Source of the DNA: Thalassia testudinum | Lineage: Eukaryota > Streptophyta > Magnoliopsida > Alismatales > Hydrocharitaceae | Direction of reading: 5' to 3' | Assembly: GCA_037157565.1 (NCBI GenBank) | Contig: JAZHRO010000002.1 | Span: 75,318,001 to 75,382,000 of the forward strand | DNA: 64,000 nt | In this document: positions 47,665 to 59,455 of the stretch, piece after piece | Layout: the number at the start of each line of letters is the position of its first letter | Numbering within the stretch: the stretch's first letter is position 1 | Made by a program: the position numbers and the translations under genes | Notes under the pieces: generated by a model | What the model was told of the DNA's origin: nothing | Databases searched by the model: none | The model's input: the letters and a program-made list of their open reading frames with translations, nothing else

Positions 47665-48617
47665 ATTTGGATCAGGTGGTGGAATCCAGATGTAGAATCA
47701 GAGTTTGAATCAAGATGTAGAATCAAGTTATGAAGCAATCAAATCTGAATAACGAGTCCCACTGAAAATGTGTGTGTGTGCTCTAAAGAGAAAAGATGAG
47801 GGACTGGAGATGTTTTTGACCCAATCAAGACACCCAAAGACATTTGGATGACTATGGAGGTTCGGGGCGGATGGTACCCCTGGATCAGAAGATCGTCCAC
47901 CTGAGAATTACCTGGGCAGCCAGAGAGGGAGAGTCCCGCAAAGACCCCTACACGGTAGAGCGTCCCCACGAGTTACAGGGTTTCCCCCACCCGACCTCTC
48001 TTGTCACTGAGATTCCAGGTAGACTAGAATGGGGACCTTGACCTCTTAAGTCTACCACTTTTATTTCAAAGGTGCTTTAGGGTTCTCACTTGAACTTTAG
48101 ATGTTTTGATATTTTGACCTAATTTAGAGGTTGGTTAACACAAGGGGTCAACTTCACCTGACCTGTCCTATAGATGGCAGAATGATTCTAGGCTTGGGGC
48201 CTAGAGGTCACCCTAATTGACTCCCAGGTTATTAGGTCCAAAAATTTGAAGATTCAAGTGATTTTAGAGCTCAATTTTTCTTAGGGTTTGTCTTGTTTAG
48301 ATCTCTTCAATCAAGGGCTTGGGTATTACGCTGATGCGGGAGGGTTTATTTCCTTTTATACAGGCATGTGTGACTAGCACTTCAAGACCCTACTGTGGAA
48401 ACCCTAATTTGGTTCTATTTCCAATCTTTTTTTTTCTTTTTGAAAAGGTTCTCTTTGGACTTAAAAATAAGAAGTGTGTTGTCTGCAGAGATTAAGCGTG
48501 ATTTCTATTAGGCACATGAATTTGTGGGATGGAATCTAAAAAAATCACTCCAACTTCAAGAAGATTTGAAAAATTTTCGCAAAATCAGGAAATGTTTGCC
48601 TTAAAGATGGTGATTAC
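47665..48617 (-). mobile_element. Leader region of element B, left of insertion A
   Basis: Read on minus, this follows the primer site (62,400) after removal of element A. It has no convincing open frame. 48,613-48,617 (ATTAC) is the left copy of the target duplication of element A. Confidence 0.6.
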
Positions 48618-48978
48618 TGATAACACCACACAAGGGGGTAATAATTATGTTGAATATGGCCCATCTTTAGAAAAAAAGGCACAACACAAGTATTTGTCAA
48701 AATAGGCCTCAAATGAGCAATCAGACCACACGGATGGATTCAGAATGACGAACGGAGTCCAACGGACTCAAGATCGGCCAAATCTGACATCCAAAGCTCC
48801 TACAATGGGCCCAAGAAGTTCTGACCATTGATCTGGAGATCAACGGTCTAGATTGTGCCACGTCAGCCCCGCCCCCACCTCACGTGCGCCTTCAGCCAGT
48901 CGAGGACAAATCTCAGCTGTTGATCTTCGATCGAACGGTCGAGATCCACGCGCCCGCCCGCGGTCGCCGCGACAAAGC

Positions 48979-49046
48979 GCGGGTGTGGCGCAACGGTTAG
49001 CGCACACGCCTGCATCCACGCGACGTGCGTTCGAGTCGCGCGGGGT
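48979..49046 (+). repeat. tRNA-like (SINE-like) module inside LTR A
   Basis: TGGCGCAACGG (48,986-48,996) is a full match to a pol III A box and GTTCGAGTC (49,029-49,037) to a B box, 43 bases apart, the normal tRNA spacing. A 4-bp D-stem (GCGC/GCGC, 48,988-49,003) and a 5-bp T-stem (49,026-49,042) can form. An anticodon stem and acceptor stem are not convincing, so this is tRNA-derived rather than a tRNA. In the 3' LTR the A box is intact (61,231-61,241) but the B box is partly deleted. Confidence 0.65.
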
Positions 49047-49339
49047 GGAATTTGAAAGCGAGCGAAGGGCGCGGAGAAATTAGGTCGCCCGATCAGCAGT
49101 GGGCGGCCAGGATCTCGCCACGTGGCACGACCGCAAGTCACGAGCGCCCACGCCGGGTGGAGACGCGCGCGCACACACGTGCCTCAAGCGCGATCTCAGC
49201 GCAGGCGAGGAAGACTCTCAACCGTCCGATCTTCGATCGGACGGCTCTCGTTCAGCGGCCACGGATCGCGCGAGGACAAGGAATGGGGCAGGCTGCTGAC
49301 CGGCGGCTGGAGGGCTTCACCAACATTTTTGGAAGCGGT

Positions 49340-49405
49340 TTTAGCGACGCTCTGGACGTCGCTAAAGCCCCTTCTTCTTTTAGGAAGTCCTTAACTCTAT
49401 TTAAA
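49340..49405 (+). promoter_or_regulatory. Hairpin and TATA box of LTR A
   Basis: A perfect 10-bp inverted repeat TTTAGCGACG / CGTCGCTAAA with 7-base loop (49,340-49,366) lies 31 bases before CTATTTAAA (49,397-49,405), the likely TATA box. The 3' LTR keeps the hairpin with one G-T pair (61,556 region). Confidence 0.65.
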
Positions 49406-49950
49406 CCCCCTCCTTCTACCATTTAAGGCATTCACTCCCCCTTGCAACTAGTCTACCCCTCTCTTAGCTAGCCTTAGGCACTCTTGTAATCGTCGGAGAC
49501 GACGAGCAGCCGACGGAGCCCCCTCCACCGCCGTGGCTACCTCGTCGCTCTCCACACACACTCTCCTTCTCTCTTTCCCTCTTTTAAGCTTTTTATTATT
49601 TTTGTTGAAGCATGTATTTAATGTTGTAAGTCATGAACTACAAGTGCATGTTTAATGAAGTTATTTTCTTGTTCAGTTGCCATTTTAATTTCCGTTTAAG
49701 TTGCATGATCAAAACAAAGAACTTTCTAACCCTAAACCTTCTCTCTCTCTCTCGCTTTTCAAAATTGCACCTTTCGCAAGCAAAACTCCGCACTTTCCAT
49801 GACAACAAGTGGTAAAATAAAAATCTGATTTTCACGCCTCCCTGAGACCGACACTCGGACTCACCTCCGTTTAATTATTTTAAAATTGACATTGCAAGTG
49901 CGACTATAACGACACTCTTTAACACATATGCACAAAAGCATGTCAGTTTT

Positions 49951-49968
49951 TAGCACCGTTGCCGGGGA
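49951..49968 (+). other. Primer binding site of element A (tRNA-Asp type)
   Basis: TAGCACCGTTGCCGGGGA lies five bases after the LTR end and differs at two bases (both G to A) from the complement of the tRNA-Asp 3' end. It is followed by GGCAAC, which completes a segment complementary to the U5 motif GCCTCCC at 49,836-49,842. Confidence 0.88.
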
Positions 49969-51148
49969 GGCAACGGATTTGTTTTATCACCTCCATTCCA
50001 CATTCATTCTCACATCGTCTAATGCCCTATTTTCCTTTTTACTTGACAATTGCAGGAATTCGGAGCATGGACGGCGAAGCGACGCATCCCACGACGGTAG
50101 TAAGGGAGTAGGTGCCTTGAGGATCGATAGAGAGTAACCTCTCTCATTGTTTGCTTGCGTGAAAAAGCTAAAAAAATTGTAAAAGCTGAAAAAAATTGGC
50201 GTGGTGTATGATTTCTTGACACACATCCTTAACACATCACCCCACAAAAAAATGTACACTCTAACATTCTGAATAAATTCTTGGAGTGTTCTTTTCTTTT
50301 TCTTGAGTGGTGTTTGAGAAGCCACCGTGAGTTAACCTGGGCCGCACTACTCAACCCTAGAACTGACTCATCTAATAGAAGCTGCATGATCATTAGGATG
50401 AGTACACTAGGGTTTTAGAGCCTCTACAAAATAAAAGGAAATCTACTTTCACCAAGTTGTGTGCAGAACTTGACGTGCCCACTGAAACTTGTTTGAAAAC
50501 ATTATGACACGTAAACCCTAAAAAGTACTAAAGTAAGGATGAAACACTAAAAGACACCACATCTTAACAAATCCTTGCTTGAAAACCATGTTTTGCTAGA
50601 AGCACACACTTTGAAAGTAGAAAATTAAGAGGCACCACCCCAATCAACGCTTCATCACATCACCCTAAGCACAAGCACTATCCTAAACCTTTAAAACTGA
50701 GTAGACATGCCCTAGGCAGGACTGAGTTAAGTCTCAAAAGGCGAGGTTTTGTTCGCTAGGCACTTGGCTTTCATTCCCTTGGTAGAATCTGGTGACTAGG
50801 CTACGGGGTAGTGTCAAACGACCGCGGTTGTGGGGTCTATGGAACCGGAGGTGCAAGCCAAAGGAAGAACCTTCCCTGCAATTCCCTCGTAATCAACCTG
50901 GCCAGATTAGCCTTGGGAAGGGGAGTCCAGTGCTTACGGACTTAATCACCCTTTGTGAGATTTCTAGGTCTCCTGAGGAATACACCATAAGGACTAGGCT
51001 TGGGTGCTTGATTGAAACACATTTCTCGCATCTGTCGCCCTCCGCATCCCCTCCTGTTCTTCTCTAGTGTATGCACGGGAGGCGCTCACTGCATCCCGAG
51101 TTGTGTATTTTGGGGCAGGAATCTAAGCGACGTAATTCTGTTGAAAAC
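49969..51148 (+). mobile_element. Untranslated leader of element A
   Basis: About 1.2 kb between primer site and gag. The frame at 50,792-51,067 has no recognised domain. The block near 50,695 (aaaactgagtagacatgccc) is shared with the leader of element C. Confidence 0.7.
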
Positions 51149-52974
51149 ATGGCTGAACCTAGGGTAGATGAGGCTGAGGATCAACCCCTACCAGATGCTA
51201 TAGCCATCATCCAAGCTCAAATCAATGCTAACCATCGGCTTCAGCAACAACAAATCCACACCATCATGCAAGCCATACAACGGTTACAGAACCCACAAGA
51301 ACAACCACCACCACCTTTCCACGACATACCAGGGCAACCACCACTTGATTTACCACCATTTTAGGACCAGCCAAGACCCCTCCGTGATTTCTATAACCCT
51401 TCTGCTATTAGAGTCGAGCCACACCTTAGGATCCCCGAGGGGGGAGATGATTTTGAGCTAAAATCGAATGTCTTAAGTCTAATCCAGAGCCACTTTCATG
51501 GAAGCTCAAATGAGGACCCCTTTCAGCACCTAGAGGATCTCGACCGCATAGCACGAACGGTGAAACCTAGGAACATTAGCCTTGACATTGTTCTAATCAA
51601 GATGTTCCCTTTCTGATTAAGAGACAAGGCTTCTCATTGGCTTAGAACCCTAGGTAGACCCATTACCACCTGGGAAGAACTGAGGCATGCATTTTTAAAG
51701 AAATTCTTCCCCATAGGAAAGACCAATGCCCTCAGAAGAGCTATCACTACCTTCACACTCCAGGGTGGGGAACAATTTCATGAGGCGTGGGAAAGATTTA
51801 ATGAACTTTTGAGGAAATGCCCACACCACGAAGTTCCAAGGTGGCAATTGGCCCAGATCTTCTACCACGGTCTGGACAACAACCTACGGAACTTCGTTGA
51901 TACCTCATGCGGGGGAAACTTCCTAAACAAAGATGAGGAGAGCGCGTTTGAGCTCTTTGAGTCTATGAGCGGGAATTCGCTCAACAATGCCTCCATGAAC
52001 CAGTTTAACAGGTCTAGTCAACCCCGTGGCGGGATTTATGGGGTGCAAGTAAATTCTGGAATGGTTGACATGGACATCATTGCCAAAAAGTTGGATCGAG
52101 TGGAATTGGAGGACAAAAAGATTGATGAGCTATTGAATCAGACCAGGAACCCCTTGCAGACTTTCTCCCTAGAGAAGGGAGCGCATAATGTTGACCTGGT
52201 CCAGCCCTTCACCCAACTGAACCTGGAACAACCTCTGACCACGTTCCAGGGAGGGACCTTTGCTCCCTCGACCCTTGATTACTCCCTTCCCTCTTCATCA
52301 ACATTGGCTATCCTAGAAGATGTGCAAGCTGTCCAAGGATATGCGAAACTTGACCCTTTCTCCAACACTTACAACACCGGCTAGCGTAACCACCCCAACT
52401 TTGGTTGGACAAACCAGAAACCACCGCAATTCCAAAACCAGCCCAGGCCAAACCAGCAGCCACACTTGCCCCCTATCAGCAAGGACCACTAGTTAGACCC
52501 CAATATAACCAGAATAGGGTGGCCCCTCCCCCACAAAGCCAAATGGATACCCTAATAAAGATGATGGCTGACATGAACCAGAAACATTAGGAGGAAATGG
52601 CCTTGGTAAAGGGACAGTTAATCCAACTCTTGGATTGTAAACAACAAGGATCCCTACCTTCCCAATCACAACCGAACCCGCGAAACATAATTAAGAGAGG
52701 CCCCAATTCACAAGGGTTCCAAAGCAACCCCGGGCAGGCTCACATGGTCCAGCCAGCCCCGCAAACACCTCCTGGGTTTGGTGCTTCTTCGTCCTCGTCT
52801 TTTCAAGGATCACCCCGTGGCCCCAATGCCTCTGCGAATGCGGTGACCTTGAGAAGCGGCACCAAAACCCAGGATCCTAAATGGCTGACTCTCCCCAAGA
52901 CTTTACCTATTGAAATACCCGACTCAGAAGAAGCACCAACCAAGGACCCAGACATGGAACCAATCCACATTTAG
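51149..52974 (+). pseudogene. gag of element A, broken
   Basis: The ATG at 51,149 starts a frame (MAEPRVDEAEDQ) with a Gln/Pro-rich N-terminal part, then the Retrotrans_gag domain at about 51,470-51,890. This domain has LRDKASHWLRTL, TWEELRHAFLKKFFP, FHEAWERFNELL and WQLAQIFYHGL, the typical plant Gag pattern. Asn-rich and Pro/Gln-rich C-terminal parts follow. Stops interrupt it at 51,362 (TAG), 51,617 (TGA), 52,382 (TAG), 52,588 (TAG) and 52,972 (TAG), and the frame shifts between about 52,390 and 52,500. Gag would form the virus-like particle in the cytoplasm. I saw no clear zinc knuckle, which Athila Gags often lack or have weakly. Several stops look like TGG or CAG changed to TAG. Confidence 0.93.
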
Positions 52975-52992
52975 ACACCCTACCCTGAGGCC

Positions 52993-55455
52993 TTGGAAAC
53001 AATCAAGAAAAAGAAGAATACTGTGGAAACTAAGGAGCTGTTGGAAATTTTTAAGCAAGTACAGATTAATATTCCGCTCCTAGAAGCCGTCAAACACATC
53101 CCTGCTTACGCCAAGTTTTTAAAGGATGTCTGTACACCCAAGAGTAAGCCAAGACTGCAAGCACCTAGGAAGGTTGTACTTTCTGAGCAAGCAAGTTCCG
53201 TGATATCAAGCAACCTTCCACTCAAGCGAACTGACCCAGGAGCGCCCCTGATTTCCTGCAATATCGGGGACATGACGTTTGATAGAGCGCTCCTGGACCT
53301 AGGTGCTTCTATCAATCTAATTCCAACAACCCTGTACCACCAATTTGATTTTGGGGAGCTGACACCAACCCCTGTCACCATCCAGCTAGCTGATAGATCT
53401 GTGAAAACCCCGAAAGGGGTTGTCGAGGACGTAATTGTACGGGTCAAGGACTTCTATTTCCCGGTCGACTTTTTGGTGCTTGACATGGAAGTCCCTGAAA
53501 AATTACAGAATGCACCCATAATTTTAGGCAGACCTTTCTTAGCTACGGCTAAAGCAAACATTGATTGCGACACAGGATGTATGGAAATCGCCTTTGGGGA
53601 CAGGAAAATGCAATTGGATATCTTCCGGGCGACAAAGTCTTTTGATTGCGATTACATTGAGGAACATGATCCTGTGAAAACTTTAATCGAGGAATGCCTC
53701 ACCCTCAGTTCTATCTCAGACCACCAAACCCGTAGTTATGAACCGTCACCATCATTACCCATGGACCTCTGTAAGGCTGAGTATCATCACATGACACCAT
53801 TTGAAGAGATCGATGTTGATCAACTACCACCCTTTCCCTTCCCATCGACTGTGGTCCCACCCACACCCGAACTTAAACCATTGCCCGAGAATCTCAAGTA
53901 CGTCTTCTTGGGACCTGACCAAACCTTCCCAGTGATTATTAATTCTCATCTAACCAAGGATCAGGAACTCAGGTTGACTGCGATCCTTTCAGAACATTGG
54001 GTCGCCATTGGTTGGACCATTTTGGATTTAAGAGGAATTAGCCCCACCTATTGCACCCACAAGATTTACCTGGAAGACGGGGCCCGACCTTCCCGCCAGA
54101 TGCAGAGACGTTTAAACCCTAACATGCGGGAGGTCGTTAAAAAAGAAATCATCAAGTGGCTTGACGCCGACATCATCTACCCTATCTCCGATAGCCTCTG
54201 GGTGAGCCCCACTCAAGTGGTTCCAAAGAAAGCTGGGCTCACCGTTGTCACCAATGATCATGGCGAATCCATCCCCACCCGCACCACTACTGCATGGCGG
54301 GTGTGTATTGATTATAGGAAGCTTAATGAAGCCACTAAGAAGGACCACTTCCCCTTGCCATTCATTGACCAAATCCTTGAAAGATTGGTAGGGCAGAAGT
54401 AGTTTTGCTTCCTGGATGGATATTCAGGATATAACCAAGTCGCAATTGCTCCAGAAGATTAGGAAAAGACCACATTTACTTGCCCGTATGGCACGTTTAC
54501 ATTCCGTCGAATGCCGTTCGGGTTATGCAACGCACCTGCGACCTTCCAGCGTTGCATGTTAGCCATTTTTTCAGAAATGGTGGGTGAATACTTTGAGGTC
54601 TTTATGGATGATTTCTCTGTATTCGGGAATTCATTCGACCATTGTCTAAGCAACTTGGAGAAAGTCCTGAAACGATGTATCGAGGTTAACTTGGTGTTAA
54701 GTTGGGAAAAGAGCCATTTTATGGTTCAAGAAGGAATTGTCCTCGGTCACATCGTCTTGCATAGGGGTATCGAGGTAGATCGAGCTAAGGTTGATTTAAT
54801 TTCCAAACTTCCTCCACCTAGTTCGGTCCGGCAGATTCGCTCCTTCCTAGGATATGTTGGCTTTTACCGAAGGTTCATCAAAGACTTTTCCAAGATTTCA
54901 AAACCCTTGACCGACCTTCTAGCCAACGACACCATATTCCACATGTCTCCTGATTGCATCCAGGCTTATCACACCCTCCGGGACTTATTCTCCACCGCAC
55001 CTGTACTTCAACCCCCAGACTGGTCCCAGGACTTTGAGATTATGTGTGATGCATTAGATTTTGCCATAGGCGCTGTCCTGGGACAAAGGCAAGACAAGAA
55101 GCCCGTGGTGATCTACTATGCGAGAAAAACATTGGACGAGGCCCAACGTAATTATACCGTCACAGAAAAAGAGTTGCTCGCTGTAGTATTTGGACTTGGA
55201 AAATTCCGCTCATACTTGCTGGGATCCCACGTGATTATTTACACTGACCATTCAGCCATCCGGCACCTGTTGGCCAAAAAGGACACAAAGCCCAGGCTCA
55301 TTAGATGGATCCTGCTTTTGCAAGAATTTGACCTGGAAATCCGAGACAAGGCCGGATCGAAAAATGTGGTGGCTGACCACTTGTTGAGACTTCATCCAGA
55401 CCACATTGGACCCTCCCTACCTCTATCTGATACCTTCCCTGATGAACAATCCTAG
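52993..55455 (+). pseudogene. pol of element A: protease, reverse transcriptase, RNase H
   Basis: The same frame as late gag continues. The protease motif is DLGASINLIP (about 53,297-53,326), with Leu where D-S/T-G is usual, and ILGRPFL follows downstream. RT motifs in order are CIDYRKLN (about 54,307), FCFLDGYSGYNQ (across the first stop), [14 protein letters not shown] (54,511) and FMDDFSVF (about 54,601) in place of YMDD; both active-site Asp are present. RNase H follows with [14 protein letters not shown] (about 55,048), [13 protein letters not shown] and [11 protein letters not shown]. Stops at 54,400-54,402 (TAG) and 54,460-54,462 (TAG) break RT, and a frameshift near 55,450 separates it from integrase. 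The protein would copy element RNA into DNA in the particle. Athila affiliation rests on the RT motif wording and on the primer site. Confidence 0.96.
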
Positions 55456-55942
55456 CCGTGCAAGATAAGAAAATGCCATGGTATGCTGACTACGTTAATT
55501 ACCTGGTTATAGGACAAACCCCGTACAGCTGGTCTAGACAGCAACGGGACAGGTTCTTGGCTGAGGCCAAGCACTATTTCTGGGATGATCCCATGCTGTT
55601 TCAACTTTGTGCTGATCAGATCATCAGAAGGTGCATCCCTGAAGATGAAGTTCAGAGTGTGCTTTCCTTTTGTCATGACCAAGCATGTGGCGGCCACTTC
55701 TCTAGAAAGAAAATAGCTGCAAAAGTGTTGCAGTCTGGATTTTACTGGCCGTCCCTATTTAAGGATGCACACATATTTACCAAAACTTGCTCACGCTGCC
55801 AAACACTGGGGACCATGACCAATAAAGATATGATGCCCCTTCAGCCGATTTTGATTGTCGAAATCTTCAATGTTTGGGGTATCGATTTTATGGGCCTCTT
55901 TCCACCATCCAACGGCTTCGAGTACATCCTGGTCTCAGTAGA
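55456..55942 (+). pseudogene. Integrase of element A, N-terminal part (split by LTR D)
   Basis: After a linker with KKMPWYADYVNYLV comes the zinc-binding region with CHDQACGGHF, GFYWPSLFKDAH and CSRCQ (His/Cys pattern), then the start of the catalytic core WGIDFMG, whose Asp is the first of the DDE triad. The coding sequence stops at the insertion point of LTR D: the 5-bp GTAGA at 55,938-55,942 is the left target duplication. The frame is shifted relative to RNase H. Confidence 0.95.
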
Positions 55943-58636
55943 TGATGAGAGCCTCATCATGAGCCATAACTAGCTCATTTTGACCCAATAAATAAGATAA
56001 AAGCTCCTACATAACCTAGAAGAAGGCTTAACTGAAGGAACAAGTGCTCTGAGAAGAAAACATGAAATAAAGGTTAAAACTGCAATTTTACCATTGTAGT
56101 ACATAAACGGGATTTCTCAGAAGCAAAACATAGGTCAAATGGTCCAAATAAGATAAAAAGAGGGTTGAGTCAATCAGAAATGGGTTTATGTGCAATCTAA
56201 GAATTAAATGATACTTGGTAACCCTAAAACAGACCAGCTTAAATTAACAAGGTTTCGGTCAGGATAAAAATCGAGTAAACCCTCTAAAAATCATGGAAAA
56301 ACATCCTCTACGGTTTAGAACACTTAATTTGACCTTTGGAACCTAGTCTGACCTAGATTAGGGTCCTAGCTCCTCAATTAACCAAATTTGGGTTTTTACC
56401 CAAAATGTCCAGTCAAACGAGGTCAAACCTGAAATCCAACTTAGCCATTGGATTTCTTAGGTCAAAATTAGGTTTATACCAAAATTTGGACCTAAAGGGA
56501 GGTCATCTTGACCTACTTTGTAATTTAGTACACCCAAATCACAAATAGGTCCCTATCTTTTGAATATCCTTGCAAAGAGCCCCCCAAGTTCTTCGCCCCC
56601 TTTGCAATCTGGTCCTGCCACCATTGTTAGGGCAGAGCCGAGCTCCGACGAGGTTCAGAGAGGGATTGCTCTCTAATCCCTCAGAGATTCCCTCCCAGAA
56701 ATGGAAGGGGGATTCTCTGAGGAATTCCCTTCCTTCTAAGGCCAGTTACAATCGCTGGTGTGAACCCAATCTCTCGTGCGAACGCACGAGAGATTTAGGT
56801 ATCCACCTTCCTTCCAACTCCAGCGAGCCGACAGACCTAATTGTGCGCTCTCCACGCGCTGATAGGAGCGGCCAGCACCTATAAAACACCCCCCAGACCC
56901 TGCCGCAGGACCCAAGCTTGATTTTGACGGAGATCCCCTCCAAATTCCCTCTCTCCCATCGCCGGTCAAACGACCCGCAAGCTTCGGCGACCTCCTCCCC
57001 TCCTTCTCGTCGCTCTGCTGCCACACCAGCAGCAGAGTCCTCTCCGCCTCTTCCTCCCGCGTCGCGCTGTACCCCACGTGCGTGCTCCTGACCTCATCTT
57101 CGTCGCCGCTTCCTCCCTCAGGGTCTTTCTTCCCCGACGACGGCAGTTACGAGCCGTCCTCTCCACCGCCTCCCTTCCTTCCAAACAACCCCAGATACAT
57201 TCTCCATCCTCTCCTCTCTCTTTTCCCCCTACTATTTTACTTGATTACCCCTCGACAGTACCTAACCACCTCCATCGTTCTCGCCTCCGACCGCCCTCCG
57301 GCGAGCTGCCCACACCACTCCACCCCTCCACACGTCTCGCCAACCCCCTCGTGAGCTTTGCCTCACCACTAGGAACCCATTCCACCCCATCACTGCCACT
57401 CCAGACCTCCACAAGCACCCCTCGACCAACCCACCATCTCCGGCCACAGGTTGACCTAGGCACGCACGCCTAGGCCGACCTGCAACCTGCAGCATCACCC
57501 ACCGCCTTTGCCGTGCTACGGTGAAGGTTTCCAGCTATTTTGATTGGGACAATAGGCTGTTCTGTTGGATGTCAGGTGTACACTCCGGCCGCCATTAACA
57601 GCCGAAGCAGCAGGGAGCTTGGAGCAGCTTCGGGCATCAGGCTTCCCAGGATGCAGGTGCAGCAGACTCTCGCGAAGGTCACGAAGCGAACGAGGCCAGC
57701 CAGTCGCACAGAGGAGCCATCAGCTTGGGCAATCGAGTGACGAAAGCTCTGCGGGCGCGCGTGAAGGCAAGACCGACCAGATAGTCCCACCTCGTGGGAT
57801 TGCAAAACTCAAGTATCATATAAATTGTTTTTGTGTTTTCTTCTTACTGCCTCCGTAAGCACAGGTGTGAGGTCCCTCACTGCCCCCACACGCCTCGTCT
57901 GCGGCTTGACGTCGCGGATGTGGCGGATCCGACCCGACCTAAACCTACGCACTCTTCGCGCATCACCACTTGCCGGTGCGCCTGGTCCCGGGTGTGAATC
58001 CGACCCGACTACCCGTGTGGCTTTGGGAGAGCGTGCTTGAGTGAACTGCTTGAGAAAAAGGGAGACGCTTGGGTAGAGGGATGGGGGTAGGTTTTTGCTA
58101 CTGTGTGGTGTGTGCAGGAAGGAAGAAGTGACCGAGGCAGCGAACACTTAGCAGCTGAAGAACAGAAAGAAGAGGCTGTGTAGCAGTGAAAGGAGAAGTC
58201 TTCGCCGAGAAGAAGAAGAAGGAAGACAAGGCAGAAGAGAGAGAAGAACAAAGAAGAGGCCAAGTGAAGACTGCAAAGAGATCAGAAGAAAAAGAAGAAA
58301 GAAGAAAGGCAAGGCAGGAGAAGAAGGAAGATACAGAAGCAGAAAGGAGAAGAAGAGAGAAAGAGAGATCACATTTAAGACGTCTGATACAGAAATCAAA
58401 CGTCCAATTCTACTTTTTTTTTCACAAATCCTTTTTAAAATTCTCTCTTTGAATCAATTATATTTGCATTTAACAGTTGTATTCTTTGGTTTTACAAAGT
58501 ACTGAGATTGCTCCTCGTGTTCGACCTCGGATACTCTAGTTGTTCGAGTAATAAAATTCTTTATATTTGTTTAAATGTTTTGTCGATTATACAACAACGT
58601 AATACGCTTTAAATCAGCACAAAATCGTTGAGAACA
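55943..58636 (+). mobile_element. Solo LTR, family B, nested in the integrase of element A (copy D)
   Basis: It begins TGATGAGAGCC and ends GAGAACA, 2,694 bp, with perfect target duplication GTAGA (55,938-55,942 and 58,637-58,641). Orientation is plus, opposite to element B and copy E. U3 ends at a TATA box TATAAAA at 56,880-56,886, with hairpin II (56,675-56,726) and hairpin I (56,764-56,800) upstream of it. R-U5 is about 1.7 kb and holds a purine-rich tract (58,140-58,370) and a GACGTC motif near 58,380. Frames overlapping the tract are Lys/Glu-rich artefacts. No internal domain remains. Confidence 0.95.
56880..56886 (+). promoter_or_regulatory. TATA box of solo LTR D
   Basis: TATAAAA in 'cacctataaaacacc', 80 bases after hairpin I. 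The corresponding site on the minus strand of copy E is 8,933-8,927, so this is the family's core promoter. Confidence 0.75.
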
Positions 58637-59455
58637 GTAGACTATGTTTCCAAATGGATTGAAGCCGTTGCCACCCGACGATGCGATCACAAGACTGTCA
58701 TGGACTTTGTGAAGAAGAACATCTTTTCCCAGTTTGGAATACCCAAGGCCATGATCAGTGATGGTGGAAGCCATTTTATCCATTCCCAATTCCCTGCCCT
58801 ACTTAGAAAATATGGGGTAAACCACCGCATTGCCACCCCGTATCATCCACAAACAAATGGGCAAACTGAGGTCTCCAATAGACAAATCAAGAACATTTTA
58901 CAAAAGACTGTGAGACCTGACAGGAAAGACTAGTCCACACGACTTGATGATGCCTTGTGGGCATATAGGACCGCTTTCAAGACCTCGATAGGCATGTCGC
59001 CTTATCGCCTGGTCTTCGGCAAGGCCTGCCATCTTCCTGTCGAATTGGAACACCAGGCTTACTGGGCTGTCAAGCAGTGTAACATGGATCCCCAATTAGC
59101 CGGTGCGCAGAGGACGCTGCAATTATCTGAGCTCGAAGAAATCCATCGGGACGCCTTTGACAATAGTCGACTGTATAAGGAGAAAATGAAAGCCGTCCAC
59201 GACCGACTCATTCATAGAAAAACCTTTGAGCCTAACCAGCAAGTTTGGTTGTTTGATGCACACCTAAAACTCTTCCCAGGGAAACTCAAGTCCAAATGGA
59301 CAGGACCATTTCGGGTGGTTAAGCCCTATTCTAATGGGGCAGTTGAAATCGCTGATCTTAACACTGGGCATACTTTTACAGTTAATGGTCAAAGATTGAA
59401 GCATTTCCTGGCCCAGGTACCCCCCAAGGAAAGTGTCACCCTCGTTGAGGGCTAA
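58637..59455 (+). pseudogene. Integrase of element A, core and C-terminal part
   Basis: Directly after the LTR D duplication the catalytic core resumes (DYVSKWIEA), with the second Asp in MISDGGSHF and the Glu in NGQTEVSNRQIKN, completing the DDE triad. Conserved [12 protein letters not shown] and [19 protein letters not shown] follow, then the C-terminal region with [12 protein letters not shown] and a His-Thr-Phe segment, ending TAA at 59,455. No chromodomain is seen, as expected for Athila. A TAG at 58,931-58,933 replaces a Trp codon expected in the family (KDWS). Integrase inserts the element DNA into the genome in the nucleus. Confidence 0.96.

Larger units (their letters stand above)
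48618..49945 (+). mobile_element. 5' LTR of element A
   Basis: It begins TGATAACACC and ends GCATGTCA (1,328 bp). It is shorter than the 3' LTR by about 50 bp, mainly because ~75 bp near 48,695 are missing relative to it. It carries a tRNA-like module (48,979-49,046), several perfect or near-perfect GATC-centred palindromes (48,823-48,848; 49,222-49,244; 49,340-49,366) and a TATA box (49,397-49,405). Confidence 0.95.

Noticed and set aside
48979..49046. Functional tRNA gene
   Set aside because: A/B boxes and D/T arms are fine, but acceptor and anticodon stems do not pair, and the second LTR copy has lost the B box.
49025..49426. Plus-strand frames of 66-133 codons in LTR A, and 61,074-61,667 in its partner
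   Set aside because: GC-rich LTR promoter sequence with few stops; frames differ between the two LTR copies.
53106..53447. Minus-strand 113-codon frame over the protease region
   Set aside because: Mirror frame of the plus-strand pol gene with its conserved protease motif.
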